Positions 35,525 through 47,800 of a DNA stretch of 64,000 nt are shown here, one piece after another. The notes under the pieces were generated by a model. The model had not been told where the DNA came from and did not search any database. It saw nothing but the letters and a program-made list of their open reading frames with translations. Origin of the DNA: Theristus sp. LFF4_11 (Eukaryota; Nematoda; Chromadorea; Monhysterida; Xyalidae); contig JASANC010002349.1 of NCBI GenBank assembly GCA_030248135.1, positions 124,001-188,000 of the forward strand. The letters run 5' to 3'. The position numbers were made by a program, and so were the translations under genes. The first letter of the stretch is position 1; each line of letters begins with the position of its first letter.

Positions 35525-35699
35525 CCGCCCCGCCCCGCCCCCAAGCGAAATAGATTCAAGATTTTATTTAACGCGCAACACCTTTAACAAAAACACAATG
35601 ATAAACAATTGACATAATGACAAAATTATCAAAAAAAATCGCCAAAAATCGGGCTCGACTCGACCCCTGCTCCCGCGGTCCCGTGCCCGCCCGAAATGA

Positions 35700-36441
35700 C
35701 TCCCGTTGCTCGGCCGGACGCTCATAATTCACAATGTGAGGCGAAATGTCACCTTGGCTGCATTCTGCATTGGAAATATCAAACCAAGGTTTGCGGCACT
35801 CAAAAACTTCATACATACATAAAAAATCTGGCGGTTCTGTTTTTCTGTTCTGGTGAGTGATGACTGGGTCGTTTGGTTCTGGTGTGCCACAGACTGGAGA
35901 ATCTTGAAGTTTGGATGTTGTTGAGGTTTTCATGCTGCTGATCTTGTTTCTATTTCGGTTGTGTTCTCTCACGGTTGTGGATTTGTTCCGTTAATTGACA
36001 GATACATTGTATGTTTGCCCAGTTTATGCGATCAGTTTTTGCTTTCTGCTGTTCTTCCATTGTTAGTTCGTTCGTATCTTGCCCAATGTTAGTCTTTTAT
36101 CTTCTGTGCCCGTCGTCATTGCGTATTAGGAAGTTTTGTGACTGCTTTTGGTCGTTACCGCTTTCGAGCGCGATGAGTTGAAATAAATTGAGAAGTGAGA
36201 AGAAAAAAAGTTGTTCAAGCCTAAAATCAATCGGTATTCCGTAAAACGGTCCAAGATCGACTGCTGACGGTTTTATAAGGTAAGGTCAAAAAAATGTTTG
36301 TTGAACTTTCCAAAAATTGTGTCAAAAACGAGGTTTTCGAGCATATCAAACTATCAGAGGAAAAATTTTCGAATTAAAAAATCGGTATTTTGTTTTTTTA
36401 TTTAGTTTTTTTGGATTTTGATTTTTGTGTAACAACCCAAG
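35700..36441. mobile_element. Family B MITE, diverged copy abutting the Schlafen-like gene
   Basis: Contains the B landmarks GTCACCTTGGCTGCATTCTGC, GGTAAAACGG-type CGTAAAACGGTCC and TTTTCGAATTAAAAAATCGG, and ends GTGTAACAACCCAA at about 36441, only 20 bases before the ATG at 36462. The left part is rearranged with unrelated sequence. Confidence 0.7.
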
Positions 36442-36461
36442 ATCCGAGTGAAACAGCGACG

Positions 36462-38143
36462 ATGTCTCAACAGCAACAGTTTTACGAATACGGTGCGAAC
36501 GTGGGCGTCGAAAAGTTGACGATGGAGTTCAAGATGCACATGGCCGTTTGCATCGAACAAATTGCAGCGTGTTGCCACAAAATCAATGCCGCCGGCAAAC
36601 TGAAGCGAACAAAGCAACCGCTGTCCAAGTTGGTCAAGTTGTGGTGTCACCGGCGGAGTTGTTTTGGATTAATCGTGGGGATGGGGACTGTTGGTCGCAG
36701 GCGCAGAAGTGAAAAGAGGTTCATGTCATGTTTTTTTTTAATTTCAAAAATCAAAGTTATGCTAACCAAATAAAAAAAAATTGTGCTAAATCAATCAGGG
36801 AGTTCAAAGAACCACATTTGATATGCAAGCGCGAAGCGCCTCCCGAATGACTCCCGTATGTCGGAACTTTCCAGATTTTGTTTTGGCAACCTCATTTACC
36901 CCTTTTCCAAACCGTTAACTCTTTTTGAGTTTTGACCCCCAAAAACGTCATTAATTGTCCCCAGCTAAAGTGAAAACAAACATACCGGCTTGAAATTCCA
37001 TCAATTTTGGTTGTAAACAGATACAAAGCGACAGGTTTACGCACGGTCACATCCGGTACTCCAAGTGAGTTTCTCTCTTCAGAACAATATCTGCGTTTCT
37101 GAACAGCGGCAGTGGTGGCTGCATTTTTGTTGGCGTCAAGGACGATGGATTTGTGAAGGGAATATGGTTGACGGCCGAACAGGTCGGTCATCGCATTCTG
37201 AATTCTGTCTTTCGTCGCAGCGAATGCGCTGCAGTAGAACAGCATTTCATGGAAACGTAAATTGTGAATTCTATCTGTTGCCTTGTTTGGCGTTGCACTG
37301 TTGTTCTGCAGTGCGACCACTTTGTGCTGTCCGTGCACGACACGCTCGCTCGGTTTAAGCCGCCAGTGCCGCCTGGCTTGGTCGCTGTTTCATTTGTGCC
37401 CGTTCGCCTCATCCAGAGCGATGAAGATAAAGAAACCAATTGCAATGAAACACCGACAGCGCACCACGACCAACTGGAGGAATTGCAGTTCCGTTTCAGT
37501 GTTTGAATTATTTTTTTTTTGCTTGGATTCAGTGAGATCGAGAAAAAAGTTTTCTGCATGTCTGTTCTCGAAGCGTCCATTGACCGACAAGCTTTCAGCG
37601 ACAGCAAGCGTCTTCGTCCGCACAAACTTCGCTCGCCCGCCGGCTGTTGGTGTGCCGCTGATGGTGACGCTCAGCAGGACACGGTTGGCCGTTTTGGCGC
37701 TTCGATGGGCGCCGCAATTTTTTGCACTGTTTGAGATTCACTCTCGTTTGAGATGAAGTGTATGACTTGAAATGCTTACAACAGCTTGCTGAGATCATGA
37801 GTTGTAGACACGCGATGCAACGCACAGATGATTCACTTTCAGTGCACCGCGTCTCTGTTCGTGACTGTCGTCACAGTGCGCCCATGCGACCGCGACTCGC
37901 TTGGTTTGCTGCGAGTGTTCCAGAACGAGGAGGGACTCTGCTATCAACGACGTATCAATTCAAACATCAGTGTGCGTTTGCAAGTTCGTTTTTGTCCTCA
38001 TCATTGCTGGTTGAACGTTTTTCTTTCTACAGTATACACTGCAAGACATCTACGAGGCAACAAGAAACCAATTGAACTCGAAGCAAGACAGCAACCAACA
38101 GAGAAGAAAAAATGGCCAGCCACAGCCAGTAATGACGGAATGA
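36462..38143 (+). CDS. Schlafen-like (AlbA_2 domain) protein
   Basis: Start ATG at 36462 (MSQQQQFYEYG). Exon 1 36462-36628 joins in phase to 37083-37233. Together they give the AlbA_2 signature: TMEFKMH (the EFK motif) followed by TISAFLNSGSGGCIFVGV and KDDGFVKGI. Next is 37312-37498 (DTLARFKPPVPPG, VSFVPVRL). Further exons are likely at 37523-37756, at about 37848-37970 (VFQNEEGLCYQRRINSN, like the repeating strand of this family) and 38034-38143 (LQDIYEATRNQ, then stop). Phases of the last three are not settled. AlbA_2/Schlafen domains bind or cleave RNA; in C. elegans such proteins form the piRNA-trimming PUCH complex. Whether this gene has that role is open. A MITE fragment lies in intron 1 (36735-37015). 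Confidence 0.65.
36735..37015. mobile_element. Family B MITE fragment in Schlafen-like intron 1
   Basis: TGTGCTAAATCAATCAGGGAG, GATATGCAAGCGC, CTCCCGAATGACTCCC and CCTTTTCCAAACCG in B order; both ends missing or degraded. Confidence 0.8.
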
Positions 38144-38149
38144 AATTTT

Positions 38150-39740
38150 GTGGTCCAGATCCGTTACACTTTTGGATGTCTTCCATATGGTTCGTTTTGC
38201 GTTTTTTTGCATATTGCTGTTTTCATTGATTACGCTGTCAATCACTTGCGCGATTCTCTTGTTTTTTTGCTCCCCAACAATACAAATTCGACTTAAAACT
38301 GAGAATGAAAATACACCTTTTCGTTGTCTATGTCACGACGACATGGTCTACCAGCGTTCTTGACTATTTGATATGAAAGTGTCTTTCGGGATGGTGTTGT
38401 CAGTACAGTCTGTGTCAGTAATGCTGATTTTGTGAACAAAAATTGAACATGCAGAATTGTTGACACAACCACTGTTTGTGTTACAATTTAGGCTAAACGG
38501 ATATCAGAACCAGTATACTTTGCTACCGTGCCACGAAGAAAAAGATTCCTCAAGAAAAAATGCCTAAAAAGAATGTTTTCCGTATCACATTTCAGATGAA
38601 ATTACAAGGTGGTGAAAAAAAACGTCAAGGAACTGAACATCAAACGATTTGTTTCCGTCGTTGCCGTTTTATTTTTAATTTTTCATGTCGATCACTTTTG
38701 GTTTCGCTTTTAGCTGACTTTTTCATTAAACAAATTTTTTAACACTTTATTCAAAAAAGGGTTAATCAAAAATGGACGAAGCTTAGCACAACAAAAAATC
38801 AACGTTTTCTGATGTCGCCGATTGGAAACTGAACTTAAAATATGTTGAACTTGAAGAAAGAGCCTCACAAGAAGAAAGAAGATGTTATTTGAACTGATAA
38901 ATTGTTTTAAATGGACACATATTGCAACACAGGCGATGCTTTTGTACTCGTTGTTTTTATGAATTCACGTACACAAGCAAAAAATGTGAGCTCTCCTCTC
39001 CTGTGGTGAACTGGATGACTTCGTTAAAATTGAGATGAAATTTTAACACAACAATTCTACGTACGTAGCAAAAATTTTATATGTGTACAATTTCAACTTC
39101 ATTAACGCAGTGTCGATCAGCAAAAAAAACGAGCCATTTGCTTTTAATTCTTTTTTTGGTTTCCGATACTGCAGTATTATAATTTTAACAGAAATCGGTT
39201 AAAGTTGAAATCGTTACGGTAAATGCAAAAGCAGTATAAGGCGACAGTGACACTTTTGGGGGCGGGGCGGAACGTAATAAATGTTAACATTGAAAATCAA
39301 TGTTAATAAGCAGAAGTAGTGGTGTGTCGATTAATTAATTTGTTACCATGCACGGATTAACATTAATAATGTGCTGAGGAAAGCTCATGCTCTACGCATC
39401 ACACCAAGTGAAAACCGTACAATTGGTGCGATAGCTATAAATATAAATAACGCCGATAGGACATTCGAAATGAAAAACGCTGGATGCTGATGTCTATTGT
39501 GTTGTTTATTGCGAGTGACACCGACAATAAGCAATCAAAATGCTTTGCGGAGGCAGTTAAGGGATACCTTACAAGAAACAAGTCACGTGTGTATAAACGT
39601 AACAACACTGATACAAACGAGCGAATCAATGGCATTGCACTACCGTAACCACGTTAGCACACGCTCGATGTGTCGAAGCAAATAATCAAAGTCAAATGTG
39701 ACTGAATGCGTTTAGCGGTGTGCACTGAACAACAATAACA
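38150..39740. other. Intergenic stretch
   Basis: AT-rich with no supported coding or repeat. Presumed 3' region of the Schlafen-like gene and promoter region of the zinc-finger gene. Confidence 0.45.
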
Positions 39741-39746
39741 ATAATA

Positions 39747-42700
39747 ATGTCGGTGGTTGACAACAATGGCACACCAATGGCGGTAACCCAGTTTGAGTCA
39801 ACACCGCAACAAGCGGAATACCTTGCAAATGGTCAGCTTGACCAGCAACAACAACTCGAACACCAACAGTTGCGACCAACTTCAGGCGACGGTATCAATA
39901 AATCGGGGTTTCCGCATTGTTAAAAATAAGATATAGTCTTGTATTATGTGGACAGTAAACTGTGGACAAGCTTGTTGGCTGCTTTTCAAGAACATCTTGA
40001 ACACTGTAGATTATCTTTGCTTGAAGATCACCTAAAAATGTCGGGTTAAAGGATCAGACACATGACGATGGGTATTATTAAAAGCGTGTTTTGTTCAAAG
40101 CAACATGCAGGTCGCCTTAACGACGTGCTTGCTGCGAGTGGCCATGTGGATGCCTTGAATGGCTCCCACTCAGCGGGAACCGACCAACTAGCATACAGGG
40201 ACTATCATTGGCTGTATCACGATCAACCAGCAGCTGTCTATCATTCCGCTGCGTCGCATGGCACTGCTGCCACCGTTTTTACAGGTTTTGAAACATTCGA
40301 TACGACCAATCGAGTTGGCGACAGTGCTAATCAAACTGCGAACATTGGTAGGTTTTCGGCTGCACCTTTTGCACACGCTTTGTTCAGGATTCACCTATGG
40401 GGTTTCTCACACATGCACGCAACGTACCCTACAAGTTTCCCGGTGTAGCCCGTCAAAAATTTTGTAGCCAGTGCAGTCAACGTCTCAATCAATGCAAATT
40501 GCTAGGATGTAACCGAAAAACAGGGCACATCGTTTGTCATTTCAGCTCCGCATTTTTTGTACAACGCTGCTGCGTTCTATCAGCAGCAGCAAGCAGCGCA
40601 CGAGCACACCGACGCAGCGCCACAGTACACGGCCGGCAGTGACGAGCGCACAAAGAGCGAGCTCGAGGCGAATGCTGTGCAGCAGCGGTGTGTGTCCGTG
40701 TCCGTCGGTGGCAATGCGTCCGTCGACGTGGACACCTGGGCGGCGTTGCAGCTGACCGGGGCACTGCGCCAGCAGCAGAGTGCGCACGACTTGCAACGGC
40801 ATCTTCACCACTACCATCAGCACCCGTTCGAGCATGTGCACGATCCGTCCGTTGTGGTCGGCCGACCACTTGCGCATTTCATTCAACTCAACCTGTTTTC
40901 ACTGGTGTCAGTATTTCTGATGTCGCGTGTAGCATTGTGTTGTTTTCAGTTGTATCATGCATCGTCGTCGGGCGCTGCTTATGTTGACGATCACGTCGAC
41001 TACCACAGTTACTACAACAGTCATGGTGATGGCACAGAGGCACAGCCAGTGCCAGCGCTGTTTGCGGCCTCAACCATTGACAGCGGCATTCAGCAGCAAG
41101 CCACTGAATACGCAGTGTCGAGCATGCATCGCAATCACCAAACGTTGTTACATCACACCGACGGAACCACAAACACGGTAATGTGTGATGGAGATAAACC
41201 TCATAGAACATGGATTACGGTATCTACCGTATGTTTGCTCTCGAAAATGTTCTCGCTTCGTAACGGAAAATACACTTGAAAGTTTGCAATCAATTGTCAG
41301 GTGTGGTCGTCGTTGGGCGGGGGACGTGTGTGCAACCAGATCACCACCAATGACGGCCGTGCACTGTCGAGTGCAGCCACATACAACACTGATGACCACA
41401 ATGCCAGCTCTGCAGTGCTCTACCACCAAGACAGCAGCAGCACTGAGTACAACAATGCTGCCATCATGGGCACTCCCATTGACACGCATTTGGCCAATGA
41501 CTCGCGGTATACATGCAGTTGTCCATTGCGAACAGAGCAACCCTCTGATGTGATGATTACCATGCAGCAACAACTACACGACACACGACGGCGACAGCGC
41601 CAACAGCACGTTCAACCAGTTGCTGCTCGGCTCGTCAGCATCGACGCACTGCAAGCGGCTGCAGTCAACATGCGCCCTGCCACAGACGCACGCACACGCA
41701 CCGCAGCGGCGTGGCAGACAGACGCGCAGCGGGGTGTTGCCGACGCTCGAGTGCCCCATGTGTCACAAACGCTACTGTCGCAAGAGCACACTGCGCTCGC
41801 ACATGAAACAGCACAACGGATACAGACCGTACATCTGCTCCGTGGGTCCCTTCATCGTGTTACGTGCAACTCTGCAGTCGTGCGGTATATCAGCGCTGTT
41901 TCTTTCAGTATTGTGGCAAAACGTTCACACAAGCGGCCAACCTGACCGCGCATCAGCGAATCCACACAGGTCAGTGTGTTTATCCGTGTGTGCAGGGTGA
42001 GCCAAAAAAAGGTTCCAATTCTAAAATGCTCTCACTAGCTTGCGCTGAGGTGTTTCGAGCTGAAAATTGGAACACTATTAGAAAACATTTGGAGGTTTTT
42101 CTGACCAAATTTTTGTAAAGAAAAAATGGTGCCCCTATCACTCACTACAGCAGAATATCTGAAAAACATGAAAATTCGATAAATGTTGTGAAATACAAAG
42201 GGAGGATTTAGCTGTAACAAAGCGACCTCATAGCTCAAAATTTTTGAACACTGTTAGAACACTGTGGGAGGTTTTTTGTGATTTAATTTTTTTTGCTTAC
42301 ACGTATCAGTTCACTTTTACAGTGTAATTTTCAAAAAATAGCAGTTTTTGACGAAAAAACAATGGTTATCCACAATCTCACTGTTTATCTTGCTCATAAA
42401 CTGATTTCCGAACTGATGTATCGTCACGCGGGGTCAAATTGAATTTTGTACGAAATTTCCGAACCACTGTTGAAAAGTTATTCGCATGTTTCCACCAATT
42501 GGCAGACCAGACTCGCTGCTCTGCCGTCCACACTTAACCATGATGGCAGCAAAGACTGAAAATGGAATTGCGTCTTTCACTGCAGAAAACAACTTGTCTG
42601 CTGTGGTGAAAATATCAGAGTGGCAAATTGTGTGAATTAAAAAAGGAAAAAACAAGTTGCCTCTGGAAAGTTAAATTTGCATCTGTTCTGAGCAGAACCG

Positions 42701-43547
42701 CTCACGCACGCTCAGACTCGTAGTGAAACATCAGGGTGATCAAAGACTGTTCAAATGCAATTCGGCATTCGGAATTTTCAAGCTACTGTTTGTGCATATT
42801 GCTTTTTTTCATATTTTTTTGTGTTGTGAACACTCGGGTTGTCGCCAACGTTCATCATTTGATTTTTGTTACAGCTAAATCAACCCTCTGGATTTTACAA
42901 CATTTGTCGATTTGTCATATTTTCCAGATATTTTGCTGTAGTGAGTGACAGGGACAACATACCATGACAAAAATTTGGTCAAAAAACATCCAACTGTTTT
43001 CTAATAGTGTTCCAATTTTCAGCTCGAAACACTTCAGCACAACACAGTGAGAGCATTTTAGAATTGGAACCTTTTTTTTGGCTCACTCTGTATGTCCGTG
43101 CCATCCCATTCCCGTGCACCATTTATTTAGGCGAAAAACCGTTCACCTGCACGATCTGTGCCCGTCCGTTTTCGCAAAGCTCCTCACTGGCCACGCATCG
43201 TCGCACGCACACCGGTGAGTCATCCAGTTCAGCTTCATCAAGCGTTGCCACATGACGTGACCATTCGCCACCTCATAATTTCAAAAAAAAAAACAGGTGA
43301 AAAACCGTACCCGTGTTTGCACTGCACGAAGTCGTTCGCAGACAGTTCCACTCTTGCGAAGCACGTTCGTACGCATACCGGTATGCAATTTTGGTTACAA
43401 AGACACACGTTGCACGATGCAGGCGTCAAGCAGAACGTTGCGTTTGAAACAGGCTCAAAGCCATACACGTGCTCGATGTGCGGTCAGCGTTTCTCGCAGT
43501 CTGGCAACTTACATCGACACACGAAGACGCACGTGGCACGCAAGTGA
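39747..43547 (+). CDS. gl: Glass/CHE-1-type C2H2 zinc-finger transcription factor
   Basis: Ten exons join in frame to 553 residues: 39747-39891, 40111-40284, 40546-40856, 40950-41177, 41301-41506, 41568-41841, 41909-41969, 43131-43214, 43297-43380, 43453-43547. The N-terminal ~410 residues are Q/H/S-rich and unstructured, typical of an activation region. Five C2H2 fingers fill the C-terminus from about residue 415; their helices read [32 protein letters not shown] and QSGNLHRH, joined by TGEKP-type linkers. This order is that of Drosophila Glass, the photoreceptor determinant, whose C. elegans relative CHE-1 specifies a chemosensory neuron. Finger borders coincide with introns at the HTG/EKP linker. 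A 1.1-kb transposon lies in intron 7. Orthology is inferred from finger order, not from a search. Confidence 0.88.
41993..43090. mobile_element. Long-TIR DNA transposon in the glass-like intron 7
   Basis: CAGGGTGAGCCAAAAAAAGG and GTTCCAATTCTAAAATGCTC at the left are repeated inverted at the right, ending GGCTCACTCTG. The pairing continues for about 200 bases (AATTGGAACACTATTAGAAAA / mirror). The right flank is TA, the left TG. Ends resemble Tc1/mariner types. No intact transposase frame. Confidence 0.8.
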
Positions 43548-44808
43548 GAACGGAATGCACTGAACGCACTGTTTTATCATTTGAGGTCATGTCAAGTGCT
43601 CACATCTCATGAAAACTCGCCAGCACACTGGCTGTTGGTCAGCACAATGATAAAAATGTTGCTCTGAATTGTTGTTTTGTTGATTCATTTTTCGGACATC
43701 AACGAAACTGAAGAAAAACTAGGTCAACAACATGAATATGCGCAGCATCTTGGCAGTGTGGACATGGATACAACAACATTAATAATCCCACAAAGTCAAA
43801 ACCTTGCAAGTCGCCCCCCAACCCCGTTGAAAGTATCACCGAATCTCAATAAGATCATACAAACACAATCAAGACAAAAGACAAAACTACATAATGTGAT
43901 GATAATCACAAATAAAACGAATGCGTGAAAAGATGGAAAGCACAAGCGCCCGAACAGAAACGCAGAAATTGAAAGTTGTTCAAATGGTCTTTACAGTTTT
44001 TACCCTTTATCACGATTTCCGAACCTCTGTTATCCTGTAAGAGACCACACAATAACTACGGTTTAGACATACAGATCTGAGTTAAAGCATATAAAATCGG
44101 CATGAACAACAATTCACCAAGTGTTTTAACAGCGTATGCACAGCGACCTTGTAATGAGAGTCAATAACAAAATCGTATGCCAGATGAGACTTGAACGGCA
44201 CAGACTGTTGTTTCAGGCTTGTGTGAGCCGTTACATTCCAGGCGGAAGGGCGACACACACATCAAAAGTGTGACAAAAACTAACTCAAACATTAATTGAA
44301 GATTTTATGGGCAGAGTCTGCCAAAAACAATTTTTAGCACAATTTAGGCACTGCAAACTGTACATTTTGTTGGGGTAGCACAATAAGGTCACGAGACAGT
44401 AAGTGTGAGAAAGTAGATTGAGAACAACAAAATACTGAGAAAACAATATGTTCACCAAAAAACTGGGCACCAAAAAAACTGGGCACCACAACGACAGTTG
44501 AATGCAAACACGAACACGGTACAATGTTTGTGTAAATATAACAATAGAAAGCAAGATTAACGGAGAGAAGTTCATTGAAAAGTTCAAAACATTTAAAAAT
44601 AGCAAAACAAAAGATGAGTGAATGTGTTCGTGTTGAATGTGTTTCTTGTGCGGCGTGCGAAGCTCAATTAGAAAATGACATTTTTGATTGTTGCTCAGTC
44701 GGTTGTTGTGTCCTTGGAGCGTGTGTTGCTGTCAGACGCCGACGAACAGTGAAATATGAAATAGCGTGAGCGAGCGTATTTGCCAGGTGAAGCGGTTCGT
44801 CAGCGATG
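43548..44808. other. Convergent intergenic region
   Basis: Lies between the 3' ends of the glass-like gene (+) and ADAM10 (-). Open frames here (for example 43677-43928) read as untranslated region; nothing else recognised. Confidence 0.5.
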
Positions 44809-47800
44809 CTATGTCCGCTTGCCCCTGAGCTCCATCAGATGCGAGTTCCTCTGTGCCGCAGACGCAGATGAGGAGGCAGCAGGAGTGGCCGCCACGGATG
44901 GCTCGTTCTTGCGATGCTTTCGGTGGCCGCGCTTTGGTCCGCCTGCACATGAGAGCAACGTGACAGACATCAGCACAAGCACGCATTGTGCCACTGGATA
45001 CGTTTGCAGACGTCCAAAGGATGCTTTCAAGTGGCATGCTTTTTGCGGCAATTCGGCTTTATGGTCCTAGTCCAGTGACCAAAGCACATCTCAGGGCCAC
45101 GGGTCACTGTACCAATTTTGAATTTCCGAGTCCAGCATGAAGCGCTGCTTACATCTCTATGCGCGCATTGAGTCGCAGAACCACAGAAAACGACAATAAG
45201 TAACTTGAGTACCGAGTTTGAAAGAGCCTCGGATCTGATCACCCCTAGATGGGTATGGGTTGCACTTGCACAAACGTACACTATTGAGTGGCATTCCTTT
45301 CATAGCGATCGTATCGCATTTTACGTGTAACTTGAGAACAGCTAGCAAGACAGACCGGGTGGCACAGCCAACGAGACGACAGCGTCGTTGCCAGCGACAG
45401 CAGCCAAATAGGGCGGCGGCGGCTCGGCGGGCGGCACCAGCGGGTGTGGCTGCACCGGCTGCGCAGGGGGCACACCAGCGGCCGCATTGTCCGCAGAGCG
45501 CCTGTGTCGGTGGCGGTGTCGATCGGCGCGATTGCGAGCGGCTGAACGAGCGGCACCATTCGCTGCTGCCTCTGCAGCGGACTCGCCGCCGGCCGGCGCG
45601 TTGCGTGACGCCGCCGCACGCCGACGACGCGCGCGCTCGGGGCGCTGCAAAAAGACAAACGCAATGCAGCAACACAGTGGACAATCTCAATCAAACATTG
45701 TGTTTTGCATTGCTTCCTCGATTCACATCAATCGATAACAACAATGAAATTGCACATGAGAACGCCTGCAACGTACGATCAACGTTGACGGGTGCCTGAG
45801 CGTCTCGTAGATGTTGTGCGCCGGTGGCTTGTTCGGATTCGTGCTTGGCGTGTGCACGGCGCAGCACTTGATGAACAACGCCATTAGAAGCACCAGACCC
45901 ATCGCGATCAACACAACCGCCCACCAGTGGTCCTGTGCAACACAACATAATGCCACTGATCCGTGCGTTGTCACTAAAACTGACAGAGTCTGCATCACTG
46001 AATCACGTCAACTGACTGAACTTGAAAGTGCAAGCCATTATTTCACTTCATCACTAACAGAACCAACCACCAAACCACCCCGCACCTGCACCCAATCCTT
46101 GACCGTTTCGTAGACTTTCGGATTCAAAATGAAATTGCGCAAACGGGACAACGGGCCGTTGCTGTCGACGGAGCGGCACTTTCGAAATATGTCACAGTAG
46201 CCGCGGTACTCGTTGCACGGAGAGCCCGGCCGTTTTGTGATGCCATTCACGGCGACCAATTGGCCTTCGGTGTTTGGAAGACGTTGGTAGAACGGGCGTA
46301 GGTCAGGCAGCTCGAAACTGCTCGTGCAGCCTGAGTATAGAAAAACGCATTGCTGTTGTGACTTTTGCTGGATCCAGATCAACTCGCCCTTCCTTCATTA
46401 ACTGAAATTATGGATAAAAATTTACGACCGAAAACGATACCCTGACGTTGGCTGTCAGCGGCCGACTTACGTGCACCCTGCAAGCACGCGAGACGACACT
46501 TGTTCTCCGGTGTTCCCTCAGTCAGAAAGCACTCGGTGAGGCCGATCATCGAGCAGATCGAAGTGTTGCAGCGCTGCACAAAGAACTCAATTCATCAACA
46601 TCAACTTCGCAGCAAAGGGGTGCCATTCAGCTTGGCACAGCATCTTGTGCACATCAACGCACCCCGTCGCGGCAGACTTTCGTGTTCTCCTGGCAGCGCG
46701 TGTCGTTCGGCTTCGGCGGCGGCTCGGGGCAGCGTGCCTGGTAGCCGTTGCACACCTGGCGCTCGTTGCACTCGTCCGCTTGGCTGCAGCCGGCCGAGGG
46801 CGCTTTGAAATCGCACGTGGCCGAATCACAGCACGGACCCTCGGATGGACTGCAATGTGAGTGTGCGTGTGTGTTCAGTGCACTCTGTGTGCCATGTGCA
46901 TGCTGGCTGTTCACACAGCTGCATCGGAGTTGCGTGTTTTCGCACAATATGAGCGATCACTGGATTGTTGCCGCCTGCACAGCATGTTGGCCATCTTCAC
47001 AACAGCACCTGCACTGCGCCGTTGGCTTGCGTCTGCACCCGACAGCAGCAGTTTCCTGTGTCCTGTGCGGATAGCAGCATGTGTCGCCCATGCGAATGCA
47101 GTCCTCCTCCGTGAAGCCACAGTCGCACTCCTCGCCCGGCTCCACCAGTCCGTTGCCGCAAAACGCCGTGGTGCGCGCTGTAAACGAACGTGCACTTGCA
47201 CAGAAAACACGTTGCGATTCGCACAACAACCAACAGCGCGTTTCAGTTTCGTTTCCGCCTGGTGAACTTCTCGAATGCTAAAACAGTGCGTTCCGACCGC
47301 TGAAGCAGTTTCGTTTTCCGCCACTGGGCGACAGGAGCACTCGTTGCGGATCGACGGGCGTCTCGGCCAAGACCGCGTAGAGCACGGCGCTGATGTTGGA
47401 CGTGCTGCACTCCGAGAACTTCTCGTTGTTCGGCTTGTCACCGCTGGTCGCAGACGCGTACATGATGTAGTTGCCGTCGGGCAGCCCCGGCTGGCAGTAC
47501 GCAGGGTAGTCGTGCTGCAAACGGACAGCTGCTGTTGGTTGGTGAACGTGATCGACGGTTGAATGCAGCAATGAGCCTCGTGCGACGCCCATGCAATGAC
47601 GCACTGTGCTCCATGAACACATGATGCTTGTTGCTACGAACGTACCGGCGAGCCAAAGTTGTGTCCGATCTCGTGCGCGAGCGTCAGCTGCGAGACGCGT
47701 GCGGGCACACGATGGCCATAGTTGACGAGCGTGATGATGCCTGTGTTCAGACTGCGCCACACCCAGCCACGGCGCTCGTTGTACCGCTGGAAGATCTGCA

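Noticed and set aside
41301..41945. Continuous 214-residue frame in the zinc-finger gene
   Set aside because: After a donor at 41507 the true frame shifts through a 61-base intron into the first finger; the run-on frame has no zinc-finger residues.
45281..45694. Alternative long frames in the ADAM10 tail exon
   Set aside because: All three frames are open because of the GC-rich composition; only the frame giving PPPPY joins in phase to both neighbouring exons.
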